Source of the DNA: Verminephrobacter eiseniae EF01-2 | GTDB taxonomy: Bacteria > Pseudomonadota > Gammaproteobacteria > Burkholderiales > Burkholderiaceae_C | Direction of reading: 5' to 3' | Length of the DNA stretch: 64,000 nucleotides | Assembly (NCBI RefSeq): GCF_000015565.1 | Contig: NC_008786.1 | Span: 2,914,001-2,978,000, forward strand | In this document: piece by piece, positions 8,736 to 17,865 of the stretch | How the letters are laid out: the number at the start of each line of letters is the position of its first letter | Numbering within the stretch: position 1 is the first letter of the stretch | The notes under the pieces: generated by a model | Database searches by the model: none | Seen by the model: only the letters and a program-made list of their open reading frames with translations | Told to the model about the DNA's origin: nothing | Program-made: the position numbers and the translations under genes

Positions 8736-9707
8736 TCAATCCGCCTTTACCCCCAGCGAGCGCGCCAAAGGGAGCCATTTGGCACGCTCGTCGGCAACGA
8801 ACTTGCCGAACGCTTGCGGCGAGCCGGGCAGGGGCTGGGCGCCGATGTTGCGCAGTTTTTCCAGCAGTTCGGGCTTCTTGAGCGCCACGTTGATCGCCTG
8901 GTTCAGTTCGATGACCGCAGCCGCCGGCGTCTTGGCCGGCGCCACCAAGCCAAACCAGGCGCTGGCTTGGGCGCCGGCGAAACCGGCTTCGTTGAGCGTC
9001 GGCACATCGGGCAGTTGCGGGAAGCGCTCGTCGTCCAGGATGGCCAGCGCCACGATCTTGCCGGCCTTGACCTGCTGCATCGACGATGGCAGCGCGTCGT
9101 ACATGATGTCCACGTTGCCGCCGAGCAGACTGCCGATGGCCGATGCGCTCCCGGTGAAAGGCACATGCGTGACCTGCAAGCCCATCAGGCGGCAAGCGTA
9201 TTCGCCTGCCAGGTGCGTGATGTTGCCGCTGCCGGCGCTGCCCATGGTGAGCTTGCCAGGCTCCTTCGTCCCCAGCGCAATCAGCGCGGCAAGGCTGCCC
9301 GCGCCCAGCGTCGGGCGCGCCACCAGCAGCAGTGGCGATTTGCCCATGCCGGCCACCGGAACGAATGCTTTTTCCGGGTCGTAGGGCATCTTCGCGTACA
9401 GGGCCTGATTGATCACCAAGGGCGCGTTCGAGCCGACGAAGAAGGTCTTGCCGTCGGGCTGCGCACGCGCGACGATGTCGCCGGCAATCATGCCGGCAGC
9501 GCCGCCCTTGTTGTCGATGACGATGGGTGCGCCCAGCGCGGCGGAGATTTCCTGGGCTACCAGCCGCGTGATCTGGTCCGCCGCACCACCGGCAGGGTAA
9601 GGCACGACGAATCGGATCGGGGCTTTCTGCGCAAACGCCGCAGTGGCTGCGGCAAGCGCCAAGGCGAGCCAGACGAGCGGGGCGAAAGGACGGGAGGCGA
9701 GGTTCAT
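8736..9707 (-). CDS. Bug-family periplasmic solute-binding protein (tripartite tricarboxylate type)
   Basis: The 323-residue protein has a Sec signal peptide (WLALALAAATAAFAQ) followed by PIRFVVPYPAGGAADQITR, a hallmark of the Bordetella uptake gene (Bug/TctC) family. Further family segments are IVIDNKGGAAGMIAG and FVPVAGMG. These proteins bind carboxylates or aromatic acids in the periplasm; many are orphans without linked membrane subunits, as here. The ATG follows GGAGACACCCCC. Its position upstream of the enoyl-CoA hydratase, DUF35 and thiolase-like genes suggests capture of the acid that pathway degrades (inference). Confidence 0.92.
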   Translation of the reverse strand: MNLASRPFAPLVWLALALAAATAAFAQKAPIRFVVPYPAGGAADQITRLVAQEISAALGAPIVIDNKGGAAGMIAGDIVARAQPDGKTFFVGSNAPLVINQALYAKMPYDPEKAFVPVAGMGKSPLLLVARPTLGAGSLAALIALGTKEPGKLTMGSAGSGNITHLAGEYACRLMGLQVTHVPFTGSASAIGSLLGGNVDIMYDALPSSMQQVKAGKIVALAILDDERFPQLPDVPTLNEAGFAGAQASAWFGLVAPAKTPAAAVIELNQAINVALKKPELLEKLRNIGAQPLPGSPQAFGKFVADERAKWLPLARSLGVKAD

Positions 9708-9961
9708 GGGGGTGTCTCCGGGGGAACGGTCTTGCGCAAATCTCCATACGCCCATCCGGGACCGTGGCCCGGCAAGGATGCGGGCAGGGCCGGTCGCCTT
9801 CTGCGCTTGTGCCTTTCTGCCTTCCGCTGCCCCGTGGCGGTTTTCATTATGGTCTGCCGGCTGCCGATCCCGCCATCGGGCAAAGCCCATGTGGCGGAGC
9901 GGGTTGGCCGGGTTGGCGCATGGGCTGCGGCCGTTGCCGGGGCGGGCAGGGCGCATGGTTT

Positions 9962-11812
9962 TCATGCGGCGCCGGCGCTTTGCTGCAGTGCCCACATGCT
10001 GGCGTAGCGCCCCTGCAGGGCCAGCAGTTGGGCGTGGGTGCCGCGCTCGATGATGCGGCCGCTGTCCATGACCAATATTTGGTGCGCGTCGACCACCGTC
10101 GACAGGCGGTGCGCGATCACCAGCGTGGTCTTGTGCTGCGCGATGCTTTGCAATTGGGCCTGGATGGCGCGCTCGTTGGCCGAGTCCAGTGCCGATGTGG
10201 CTTCGTCGAAGATCAGGATCGGCGGGTTCTTGAGCAGGGTGCGGGCTATCGCCACCCGCTGCTTTTCGCCGCCCGAGAGCTTGAGCCCGCGCTCGCCCAC
10301 CAGCGTGCCGTAGCCCTTGGGCGCGGCGGCGATGAAGTCGTGGATGCGGGCCGACCGCGCAGCCGCCTCGACCTGCTCTTGCGTGGCGCCCGGGCGGCCG
10401 TAGGCGATGTTGTAGGCCACGGTGTCGTTGAACAGCACGCTGTCCTGGGGCACGATGCCGATGGCCTGGCGCAGGCTCGACTGCGTGACGCTGCGGATAT
10501 CTTGCCCGGCGATGGTGATGCGGCCCTGCCGGATGTCATAAAAGCGAAACAGCAGGCGCGCCAGCGTGGACTTGCCCGCGCCCGATGGGCCGACCACGGC
10601 CACGGTCTTGCCCGCCGGAATCTCGAAGCCGATGCCCTGCAATACCGGGCGGCCCGGCTCCAGGCCACTGCCGTTGCCGTTGCCGTCGCCGGTTTCGTAG
10701 GCGAAGTGCACATCCTCGAAGCGCACCGTGGGCGAATCCAGCCCGCCCAACGGCGCGGCGCCAGCGGCATCGGCCACCTCGCGCTGCTGGTCCATCAGCC
10801 GGAACATCTTGTCCAGGTCGGTCAGGCTTTGCTTGATCTCGCGGTAGATCACGCCGAGAAAGTTCAGCGGGATGTACAACTGGATCATGAAGGCGTTGAC
10901 CATGACCAGGTCGCCCAGGCCCATGCGGCCATCGACCACGCCCTGTGTGGCGCGCCAGAGCATGGCCACCAGGCCGGCGGCGATGATCAGCTGCTGGCCG
11001 CTGTTGAGCAGCGACAGCGTGGTCTGGCTCCTCAGGCGCGCGCGGCGCAGGCGCTCCAGGCTTTCGTCGTAGCGGCGGGCCTCGAAGCCTTCGTTGTTGA
11101 AGTATTTGACGGTCTCGTAGTTGAGCAAGGAGTCCACGGCCCGGGTATGCGCCGCAGAGTCGGCTTCGTTGGCCTCGCGGCGCAACCGGCTGCGCCATTC
11201 GGTCACCAGCACGGTAAAGCCGATGTACAGCGCCAGCGCCGCCAGCGTGATCCAGGCAAACCAGGCATCGAACCGGGTGGCCAGCACCGACAGCACCAGC
11301 AGCATCTCGACCAGCGTGGCCGCCACGTTGAACAGCAGGTACGAGATCAGCGACTCGATGCCGCGCACGCCGCGCTCGATGTCGCGCGTCATGCCGCCGG
11401 TTTGCCGCTCCAGATGAAAGCGCAGGCCCAGCGCGTGCAGATGCTCAAAGGTTTGTAGCGCAATCGATCGCGCCGCACCCTGCGTGGCCTTGGCCAATAC
11501 CAACTCGCGCAGTTCGGTGCACAGCGAGGTGCACAGCCGCAGGCCGCCATAGGCCAGCAGCAGCCCCACGGGCACCACCAGCAACGCCGCCGGCGCGCCT
11601 GGCCCGATGGCCATCGCGTCCACCAGCGTCTTGAGCAGCATCGGCACGCCGACATTGGCCAGTTTGGCGCCCACGATGAAGGCCATCGCGGCGGCCACGC
11701 GCCCGGGGTATTGCCGCAGGTAGGGCAGCAGGCGCTGCAAAGTGGCCCGTCCGGGCGGGGCCGGTGCCGTGGCGGCGCTGGCGCCGGGGGTGATTTCGCC
11801 GTGCTGGCGCAT
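9962..11812 (-). CDS. Atm1-type ABC exporter (fused permease and ATPase)
   Basis: The 616-residue half-transporter has an N-terminal six-helix ABC membrane domain ([19 protein letters not shown] onwards; [16 protein letters not shown]) and a C-terminal ATPase. The ATPase carries Walker [15 protein letters not shown], signature [16 protein letters not shown], Walker [13 protein letters not shown] and switch histidine IAHRLSTV. Length and the FEDVHFAYE lead-in fit the ABCB7/Atm1 group, which exports glutathione-sulfur or heavy-metal-glutathione species across the inner membrane. The start is uncertain: an in-frame ATG lies 27 codons further upstream, but the chosen ATG is nearer the conserved domain. 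It seems monocistronic. Confidence 0.9.
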   Translation of the reverse strand: MRQHGEITPGASAATAPAPPGRATLQRLLPYLRQYPGRVAAAMAFIVGAKLANVGVPMLLKTLVDAMAIGPGAPAALLVVPVGLLLAYGGLRLCTSLCTELRELVLAKATQGAARSIALQTFEHLHALGLRFHLERQTGGMTRDIERGVRGIESLISYLLFNVAATLVEMLLVLSVLATRFDAWFAWITLAALALYIGFTVLVTEWRSRLRREANEADSAAHTRAVDSLLNYETVKYFNNEGFEARRYDESLERLRRARLRSQTTLSLLNSGQQLIIAAGLVAMLWRATQGVVDGRMGLGDLVMVNAFMIQLYIPLNFLGVIYREIKQSLTDLDKMFRLMDQQREVADAAGAAPLGGLDSPTVRFEDVHFAYETGDGNGNGSGLEPGRPVLQGIGFEIPAGKTVAVVGPSGAGKSTLARLLFRFYDIRQGRITIAGQDIRSVTQSSLRQAIGIVPQDSVLFNDTVAYNIAYGRPGATQEQVEAAARSARIHDFIAAAPKGYGTLVGERGLKLSGGEKQRVAIARTLLKNPPILIFDEATSALDSANERAIQAQLQSIAQHKTTLVIAHRLSTVVDAHQILVMDSGRIIERGTHAQLLALQGRYASMWALQQSAGAA

Positions 11813-12347
11813 GGGGTTGGTTCCGGGTCGTGCTCGTTTTTGCCGACCCGTATGGTGCCCCACCTGTGGCGGCATGGGGGGACGCGATGGCAACGGATGT
11901 GATCAGGCCATGCAGCGCAAGCCGGTCGCCCGGTCGCCGCGCCCTGTGCCGTTGGCATCGCAAACGCGCAGGGCGCGCAGGGTGCGCAGGGCGTGCACAC
12001 GAACGGCGCGGGTTTGTCTCATGCCTTGGTCGAAGTGCCGACTGGGTCGGACTGGGTCGAAGTGCCCATCGGGGCGGGGATGCTTGCCGTGCCATGCTGC
12101 GCCTGGTTTCCGGACGGCGGTCCGGGCGGTCCGGGCGGTCCGTTGCGCGCCCATGGCCTTGGCGACATCGGCTTGCGTTGCCTCCCAAGCCGTGCCGGGC
12201 CGCGCTCGCAGAGCGTCGATCCGGGCCGTTCGCGTCTGCGCCGCCGCTCTGACCGTTCCAATGCGGCGCTGCGAGCCGGGTGCAGCAGGCGTGGCAGTGG
12301 CGCCCGGTGGGCCGGATCACGATCACCGCCTTGCCCCCTTGCCACCC
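11813..12347. other. Intergenic stretch with GC-rich microrepeats, no gene seen
   Basis: No reading frame here resembles a protein I know. The stretch contains several short direct repeats, including three copies of a 9-bp GCGGTCCGG unit near 12116-12142, a run of GCGCAGGG-like units near 11967-11995 and a doubled GACTGGGTCG near 12041-12060. They look like slippage products. Confidence 0.4.
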
Positions 12348-14948
12348 TCAGAACCAGAAGGAACCCGACTCGACATGCGGCGACTGCCCGACGATGGACA
12401 GCGGCATCTTCGCTGCGGCGCCAAGGGCGGTGATGTGGCCATCGGCCAGCCCGTCGGCGTCGTACTGGCCGCCGTCCTGGATCTGAAAGTCCAGCCGCGT
12501 GCGCCCGCCTTCGCTGCTCACCTTGCCGCCATACGGTTCGCTGGCCAGGTTCACCCAGGTGCCGGCGCTGTCCTTGACCCAGTAGCCGGTGGCGCCGGTG
12601 GCCGGGTCCACATACAGGCTGAAGCTCTCGGTGTAGCGGCCTTCGGACAGGCCGACCCTGAATTGCGTCAGACCGAGCGGCATTTCCATGCCCTTGGGCA
12701 GGCTGGCGGGGGCATCGCTGCGCACCAGTTCGGTGATGCGCGCATTGCTGCCGGGGATCAGTTTGCCGTCCTGGCTGCCGGCCACCAGGGTCAGGTCGCG
12801 GGTCGAGCCGACGGCGACCTGCTGGCTGTCCCGGATACCGTCGCCGTTGCCGTCGCCATCCGGGCCGGCCGAGCCATCGGGGCGCAGCAGGCCGGGGGCC
12901 TGGTCCTCCTGGGCGTTGGGCACACTGTCGTAGTCGGAGTCCAGCGCATTCGGCGTGGCACCGTCGCGGCCGGAGTCCGTCGCGGGTGCGGGCGAGGGTG
13001 AGGGCGCGGGCGGGGTGAGGAGGTTGGTCACCGGCCTGGCCGCGAAGCTGGCCGCGTCATCGCCGCTGGTGGCGCCGCTGCCGGCTTCCTGCACCGCCTG
13101 CAGGTCGTTGCCGGTGCTGGGGTCGGTGTAGGCGACGGTCACCGTCTGGCCGGCGGATACGGCGTCGGCCAGCGTCAGCGTGACGGTCTTGGCCGCTGCA
13201 TCCACGGCCAGGGACTGGACGCCGACGCGCCTGCCATCGACCAGCACCGTAAAGGCCGTGGTGGGCGCGCCATGGACCGGGTCAGCGTCCAGATGGGTTT
13301 CATCGCTGTAGCGCAGCACCAGCCGGGTGCCGTTGACCGTCGCGTCCCTGATGGCGAAGACCCTGGTATCGACGGTGTAATTTTGGCTCGGGGTCTTGCC
13401 CGTGCCGGTGCTGCCTGCGGCATCGGTGATTCTGTCCATGTCCACCGTGATGCGGCCGGGGGCGCGTGCCCGTTCGGCCGTGGGGGTGAAGGTGGCCGTC
13501 CAGACCCTGCCATCGGTGCCGACCGGGGTCAGGTCGCTGAGCGAACCTTGGGCGCCGGTGGTATCCACCTTGTCCATCGAGAAGCCGTTGACGCGCTCGC
13601 TGAAGGCAAAGGTGACGACGGCGGTTTCGTTGGCGCACAGGCGGGAATCGTCGAGCGTGATGGTGACGGTGGGCCGCACGGTGTCGATGCTGAAGTTGCC
13701 GCTGGTGCGGGCGGCGCTGTCGGTGGCGGCGCTGCCTGTGGCGTCAGTGATGCCATCGAGGTTGATGCGGATGGTGTTGCTGCTGTCATCGGTGTTGGCC
13801 GTGGGGCTGAAAGTGAAGATCCAGGTGCGGCCGTCTATGCTGGCCGGGCCGCTGACCAGCGTGCCGCTGGCGTTGGTCAGATCGATGTTGGCGCTGGTCA
13901 GGCCGGTGACAGGTTTGTTGAAATGGATGGTGATGGTGGTGGGGTCTTGGCCCGCATGGATGGTGGCGCTGGGCACATCGATGGCGGTGACGGTGGGCGC
14001 GATGTCGATGCGGTAGCTGGCGGTGTCGGCGGTGCCCAGGTCCGTCCACCCGCCCGCGCCCGTGTTGCCCGGGACATCGGCGATGCCGGCCATGTTGATC
14101 TGGATCCGGTTGCCCGTCGATACGCCGTTATCTGCGTCCGGCAAGGCGGCCGGTGCCCTGAGCTTGACCGTCCAGGTGATGCCGTCGGTGGTGCGCAGGT
14201 CGGACAACTGGCCCTTGAAGGGGGCCACCCGCAGGTCATCGGTGGTAAAGCTGGTCCGATTGAGCGCCTCGGAGAAGACGATGGTGATGGTGGTTTCTTC
14301 GCCGGCGCTCAGGTTCCTGTCAGCCATCGAGACGGTGCTGACGGTGGGTCTCTGAGAGTCGAATCTGATGAATTCGTGGTAGCTGTCGGCTCCTTTGTTG
14401 GTTGCTTCGTTGCCTGCCAGGTCCTTGACAGATTGGAGACGTATGCCTATGGGATGCCTGCCCTCGGTAACCCTGGGCCACCATTGGTAGGTCCATGTGC
14501 GACCACCGTTGCTGGAGGTACCAAAGGAATGTCTACCTCCGGTGGAGGAAAAGATCCTGGGGTTGGCGGCGTCGACAGGCTCGTCGAAGGTGATAGAGAA
14601 GGACACATCAACGTTTCCACTGCTCGCGATGACGGGGGGTATATCGAAATCGATGATGTCGGGCCGCACGTTGTCAACGGTGAAGGAATTGCTCTGTGCG
14701 AGCACGCCTCCGGCATCGTTGTTCACGGTGATCGTGCAGTCGGCGCGCTGTGTGGCCGCTGTGGCGGGTGTGAATGTGGCTTGCCAAACGCGGGACTGTC
14801 CGGGGGGGAAGGCGACGGGGGTGGACAGCGTGCCGCCAATGGCGGTGATGTTCGCTGGCGCCAGGGCATAGTCGGCATCGAAGGTGAAGGTGACGGTGGC
14901 CGTCTCTGTGGCGTTGAGAACGTTGTCGCTGAGTGTGATGCTGGCCAT
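12348..14948 (-). CDS. Large secreted multi-Ig-like repeat protein (adhesin-like)
   Basis: This 866-residue protein is built from about five tandem Ig-like domains of roughly 105 residues. Each has the pattern ATETATVTFTF, a variable middle, RVWxATFTP or similar, and a DG(I/M)TD-type segment (IRINLDGITDATGS, ITVDMDRITDAAGS). A SwmB-like domain follows (LVLRYSDETHLDAD; TVAYTDPSTGNDLQAV), then a proline/serine linker (PPAPSPSPAPA), then Asp-rich calcium-binding-like stretches (DSDYDSVPNAQEDQ, GPDGDGNGDGIRDSQQ). There is no N-terminal signal peptide, which suggests type I secretion. An alternative ATG lies 23 codons upstream after AAGGGG; the ATG used here starts directly at the first repeat. 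The biological role is unknown. Confidence 0.75.
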   Translation of the reverse strand: MASITLSDNVLNATETATVTFTFDADYALAPANITAIGGTLSTPVAFPPGQSRVWQATFTPATAATQRADCTITVNNDAGGVLAQSNSFTVDNVRPDIIDFDIPPVIASSGNVDVSFSITFDEPVDAANPRIFSSTGGRHSFGTSSNGGRTWTYQWWPRVTEGRHPIGIRLQSVKDLAGNEATNKGADSYHEFIRFDSQRPTVSTVSMADRNLSAGEETTITIVFSEALNRTSFTTDDLRVAPFKGQLSDLRTTDGITWTVKLRAPAALPDADNGVSTGNRIQINMAGIADVPGNTGAGGWTDLGTADTASYRIDIAPTVTAIDVPSATIHAGQDPTTITIHFNKPVTGLTSANIDLTNASGTLVSGPASIDGRTWIFTFSPTANTDDSSNTIRINLDGITDATGSAATDSAARTSGNFSIDTVRPTVTITLDDSRLCANETAVVTFAFSERVNGFSMDKVDTTGAQGSLSDLTPVGTDGRVWTATFTPTAERARAPGRITVDMDRITDAAGSTGTGKTPSQNYTVDTRVFAIRDATVNGTRLVLRYSDETHLDADPVHGAPTTAFTVLVDGRRVGVQSLAVDAAAKTVTLTLADAVSAGQTVTVAYTDPSTGNDLQAVQEAGSGATSGDDAASFAARPVTNLLTPPAPSPSPAPATDSGRDGATPNALDSDYDSVPNAQEDQAPGLLRPDGSAGPDGDGNGDGIRDSQQVAVGSTRDLTLVAGSQDGKLIPGSNARITELVRSDAPASLPKGMEMPLGLTQFRVGLSEGRYTESFSLYVDPATGATGYWVKDSAGTWVNLASEPYGGKVSSEGGRTRLDFQIQDGGQYDADGLADGHITALGAAAKMPLSIVGQSPHVESGSFWF

Positions 14949-15542
14949 GGTGGATACCTGGAATGGGAAGTGGGTTGCTTGATCGGGCCTTTGGTCATCC
15001 ATCGTGGCCGGGGCCATGGCGAGGCCCCTTGTTCAGCCGGGGACGAGAAACATATGGATGCTCGTGTCACTGTTACATGCCTAAATATAGCATTTTGGAC
15101 ATCTATTGTTCAGTGTCCAGTGTGTCCATATGACTATAGAATGGCTGCGTTGCCGCAGGCACATGGCATGGCCTCGCACCCCATCTTTGGCTGCGTATTC
15201 CCACTGCGCGATGCCCGTCGGTTCGAGCGCTGCTTCATGCGTGGCAAGCCAAGGGCGCAGGTCTGGCCCCGTTGCTGCACTACGCCCGCCTGCGCCCGCC
15301 TGCCCCCGCCTGCGTCCGCTGGCGCATGTGTCGCTGCAAGCGGGTTTGTTGTGAGGCTTGGGCGGCGGTCTTTTGAAAACAAAACCGGCGCTTCGCCGGC
15401 AGTGGCCTCCACCCTCCGGGTGGGCCACGGCGCTCCGGGCGGGCCATGGCCCTGAGCGCAAGCGCCATCGGGCGCTTGCGCCCGAACGCTGCCGCTGCGC
15501 GGCGCGCAAATCCGTGGCGTAAAAATTGCACACGCCATCGGC
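14949..15542. promoter_or_regulatory. Divergent intergenic region between the Ig-repeat gene and nasT
   Basis: The part at 15060-15145 is AT-rich against a GC-rich background and probably holds the promoters. It contains TGGACA (15096-15101) and two TGTCCA copies downstream, an inverted/direct arrangement that could be an operator. The rest has no credible gene. It is rich in hairpins: CCGGCG-CTT-CGCCGG at 15385-15399 and an 11-bp perfect stem at 15456-15481. No start site can be assigned with confidence. Confidence 0.4.
15456..15481. other. Perfect 11-bp hairpin with ATCG loop upstream of nasT
   Basis: GCGCAAGCGCC and GGCGCTTGCGC are exact reverse complements separated by four bases, ending 61 bases before the nasT ATG. 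There is no T-tract, so it is not a standard intrinsic terminator. It could be a leader structure or a remnant of a palindromic repeat. Confidence 0.7.
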
Positions 15543-16169
15543 ATGAATCAGGCTTTGCGCATCGTGGTGGTGGCCCCGGATCTGGCCGTTGCCGACCCTG
15601 AGGACGAACATGCCCTGCAGCAGGCCGAGCGCGCGCGGGCGCTGCACATCGGGCTGCTGGAAAACAACTTCAACCTGGTGGCCACGCTGCCCGCCGATGT
15701 CTTTCTGAGCGAGCGGATCGCCCAGTTGCAGCCCGACCTGATCATCGTCGACGCCGAGAGCGATGCGCGCGATGCGCTCGAGCATGTGGTGCTGGCCACT
15801 CGCGATGCCCGCCGGCCCATCGTGCTGTTCACCAACGACGAGGACCGCGCGCTGGTCAAGGACGCGGTGGCCGCCGGCGTCTCGGCCTACATCGTGGCCG
15901 GCCTGTCCACGCAACGCATCCGCCCGATTCTGGATGTGGCGCTGGCGCGCTTTCAGCACGAACAGGCGCTGCGCGCCGAACTGGCCGATGCCCGCACGGC
16001 CTTGCGTGAGCGCAAGACCATAGACCGCGCCAAGGGTCTGCTGATGCAGCGCCAGGGCCTGAGCGAACAGGCGGCCTACGAAAAGCTGCGCAAATCGGCG
16101 ATGGACAAGGGCCTCAAGCTCGGCGATGTGGCCCAGCGCATGCTCGACGCGATGGAATTGCTGGGCTGA
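15543..16169 (+). CDS. nasT: NasT-type response regulator with ANTAR RNA-binding domain
   Basis: The 208-residue protein has an N-terminal receiver-like domain (ALRIVVVAPDLAV; PDLIIVDAESDARDALE; RPIVLFTNDED) and a C-terminal ANTAR domain from about residue 145 (RKTIDRAKGLLMQRQGLSEQ; AAYEKLRKSAMDKGLKLGD). Family members such as Azotobacter and Paracoccus NasT bind a two-hairpin leader RNA and prevent transcription termination before nitrate-assimilation genes. The expected RNA target is visible downstream, before the nitrate transporter genes. The usual inhibitor NasS, a cytoplasmic NrtA-like protein, is not encoded in this window. Confidence 0.92.
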   Translation: MNQALRIVVVAPDLAVADPEDEHALQQAERARALHIGLLENNFNLVATLPADVFLSERIAQLQPDLIIVDAESDARDALEHVVLATRDARRPIVLFTNDEDRALVKDAVAAGVSAYIVAGLSTQRIRPILDVALARFQHEQALRAELADARTALRERKTIDRAKGLLMQRQGLSEQAAYEKLRKSAMDKGLKLGDVAQRMLDAMELLG

Positions 16170-16212
16170 CAGTGCCGGTCTGCACTGGCAGCCGGCACCC
16201 TTGATGGTGCGC

Positions 16213-16229
16213 TGCACAAATACGGTGCA
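16213..16229 (+). promoter_or_regulatory. NtrC-binding-site-like palindrome
   Basis: TGCACAAATACGGTGCA matches the NtrC consensus TGCACY-N5-GGTGCA at 11 of 12 fixed positions and has the right 17-bp length. It lies about 160 bases upstream of the sigma-54 promoter, a normal enhancer distance. A related GCACC-N6-GGTGC palindrome is at 16195-16210. Nitrogen-starvation activation of the nitrate operon would follow. Confidence 0.7.
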
Positions 16230-16375
16230 GCCCGGCGTTTCCCGGGCATCCATTCCCCCGCTGGCCACGGGCGCATGATCCGCATGTGTTCGTTGCTATG
16301 AAGAGCAGAGCAAGTCGGGCGCCAAGCCGGGTGCCAAACCGGGTGAGATAGTGGCCTTTGGCCTTCGATCAATGC

Positions 16376-16391
16376 TGGCACGCGGTTTGCT
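16376..16391 (+). promoter_or_regulatory. Sigma-54 (RpoN) promoter of the nitrate assimilation operon
   Basis: TGGCACGCGGTTTGCT is an exact match to the -24/-12 consensus TGGCACG-N4-TTGCW, with GG and GC separated by exactly ten bases. Transcription would start near 16402, just where the ANTAR leader hairpins begin. The NtrC-like site upstream supports the assignment. Confidence 0.88.
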
Positions 16392-16400
16392 AATCACCCT

Positions 16401-16473
16401 GCGAGACCAACGCATGGTCGCGACACGAACAGCATATGGACGGCATGGACCCAACGGCGGGTCGGTGCCGTCC
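16401..16473 (+). promoter_or_regulatory. ANTAR two-hairpin leader (NasT target)
   Basis: Two successive hairpins have loops starting with A and carrying G at position four, the recognised ANTAR target pattern. Hairpin 1: arms 16402-16408 and 16416-16422 around AACGCAT, with one internal mismatch. Hairpin 2: outer arms GGACGGCA (16438-16445) and TGCCGTCC (16466-16473), inner GACCC/GGGTC closing the hexaloop AACGGC (16453-16458). A third small stem, GGAGCC-GGAA-GGCTCC, follows at 16475-16490, then the terminator. NasT binding would let RNA polymerase read through into nrtA. Confidence 0.8.
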
Positions 16474-16500
16474 AGGAGCCGGAAGGCTCCGCACCCGGAC

Positions 16501-16567
16501 AAAGGCGTCCCCACCCGCATCTGGCTTTGCCATGGCCAGTGCGGTGTGTGGACGCCTTTTCGTTTTT
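16501..16567 (+). terminator. Leader terminator controlled by NasT antitermination
   Basis: AAAGGCGTCC (16501-16510) pairs perfectly with GGACGCCTTT (16550-16559). The inner part pairs further (CTGGC with GCCAG), and the stem ends in a T-rich run TTTTCGTTTTT. It sits between the ANTAR hairpins and the nrtA ribosome binding site, so it is an attenuator rather than an operon end. Confidence 0.85.
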
Positions 16568-16595
16568 CACGCCACCAGCGATGAAGGGATGAGCA

Positions 16596-17840
16596 ATGAC
16601 CGACCCGATGCCAACCAGCCTCCAGCGCCGCACCGTGCTGCAAGCCGCCAGCGTGGGCGCCGTGGGGGTCAGCCCCGCGCTGCGCGCGCTGGTGCATGCG
16701 CAGGGTTCGGACGCGCCCGAGAAGAAGGAAATCAGGATTGGCATCATTGCGCTGACCGACTGCGCCAGCGTGGTCATGGCCTCGGTGCTGGGCCTGGACA
16801 AGAAGCACGGTGTCAGCATCATGGTCTCCAAAGAGGCGTCGTGGGCCGGGGTGCGCGACAAGCTGGTCAATGGTGAACTCGACTTTGCCCATGTGCTGTA
16901 CGGCCTGGTCTACGGGGTGCACCTGGGCACTGCCGGCCCGAAGAAGGACATGGCGGTGCTGATGGGCCTGAACCGCAATGGGCAGGCCATTACCCTGTCC
17001 AAGGCGCTGGCCGACAAGGGCGCGGTCGACGGCCCTGCGCTGGCCCGGCTGATGGCCAAGGAACGGCGCGAGTACATTTTTGCCGGCACCTTCCCCACCG
17101 GCACCCACGCGATGTGGATGCACTACTGGCTCGCAGCCGCAGGCATCGACCCGGTGTCGGGCGCCAAACTGATCACCGTGCCGCCGCCGCAGATGGTGGC
17201 CAATATGCGCGTGGGCAATATGGATGGCTTTTGTGTCGGCGAGCCTTGGAACCACCGCGCCATCATGGACGGCATAGGCATCACGGCCAACACCACGCAG
17301 GACATCTGGAAGGACCACCCCGAGAAGGTGCTCGGCTGCACCGCCGATTTCGTCAAGAAATACCCGAACACCACGCGCGCCGTGATGATGGCCGTGCTCG
17401 AAGCCGGCCGGTGGATCGACGCCAGCCTGTCCAACAAGATGAAGATGGCCGAGACGGTGGCGCAAAAGTCTTTCATCAACACCAGCGCAGACGCCATCAA
17501 CCAGCGCATTCTGGGCCGCTATCAGAACGGTCTGGGCAAGACCTGGGACGACCCCAACCACATGAAGTTCTTCGACGATGGCGCGGTGAACTTTCCCTAT
17601 CTGTCTGACGGCATGTGGTTCCTCACCCAGCACAAACGCTGGGGCCTGCTCAAGGAGCACCCCGACTACCTGGGCGTGGCCGGGCAGATCAACCAGATCG
17701 AGCTGTATCGGTCCGTGGCCGGCGCGATGAAGATTTCTGCGCCCAAAGACCCGATGCGCACCAGCAAGTTCATCGACGGCGTGGTCTGGGACGGCAAGGA
17801 GCCGGCCAAGTATGCCGACAGTTTCAAGATCAGGGCCTGA
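16596..17840 (+). CDS. nrtA: Nitrate ABC transporter substrate-binding protein
   Basis: The 414-residue protein fits the NrtA/CmpA/NasF family that captures nitrate or nitrite in the periplasm. The N-terminus has a twin-arginine-like signal (LQRRTVLQAASVGAVG). Mature-domain signatures include IRIGIIALTDCASVVMA, LDFAHVLYGLVYGVHLG, GTHAMWMHYWLAAAGIDP and GFCVGEPWNHRAI. Because of the signal peptide this is the transporter subunit rather than the cytoplasmic sensor NasS. AAGGGATGAGCA precedes the ATG. It is the first gene after the ANTAR leader, followed by the permease 25 bases later. Confidence 0.92.
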   Translation: MTDPMPTSLQRRTVLQAASVGAVGVSPALRALVHAQGSDAPEKKEIRIGIIALTDCASVVMASVLGLDKKHGVSIMVSKEASWAGVRDKLVNGELDFAHVLYGLVYGVHLGTAGPKKDMAVLMGLNRNGQAITLSKALADKGAVDGPALARLMAKERREYIFAGTFPTGTHAMWMHYWLAAAGIDPVSGAKLITVPPPQMVANMRVGNMDGFCVGEPWNHRAIMDGIGITANTTQDIWKDHPEKVLGCTADFVKKYPNTTRAVMMAVLEAGRWIDASLSNKMKMAETVAQKSFINTSADAINQRILGRYQNGLGKTWDDPNHMKFFDDGAVNFPYLSDGMWFLTQHKRWGLLKEHPDYLGVAGQINQIELYRSVAGAMKISAPKDPMRTSKFIDGVVWDGKEPAKYADSFKIRA

Positions 17841-17865
17841 GCGCCCGGCCAGACAGGAGATCGCA

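Noticed and set aside
7241-11458. Long plus-strand frames across the hydratase, Bug and ABC exporter genes
   Set aside because: They run antisense to genes with clear family motifs and show low-complexity Arg/Ala/His composition.
16596-17840. The NrtA-like protein as the sensor NasS
   Set aside because: It has a twin-arginine-like signal and is followed by permease and ATPase genes with short gaps, so it is the transport receptor.
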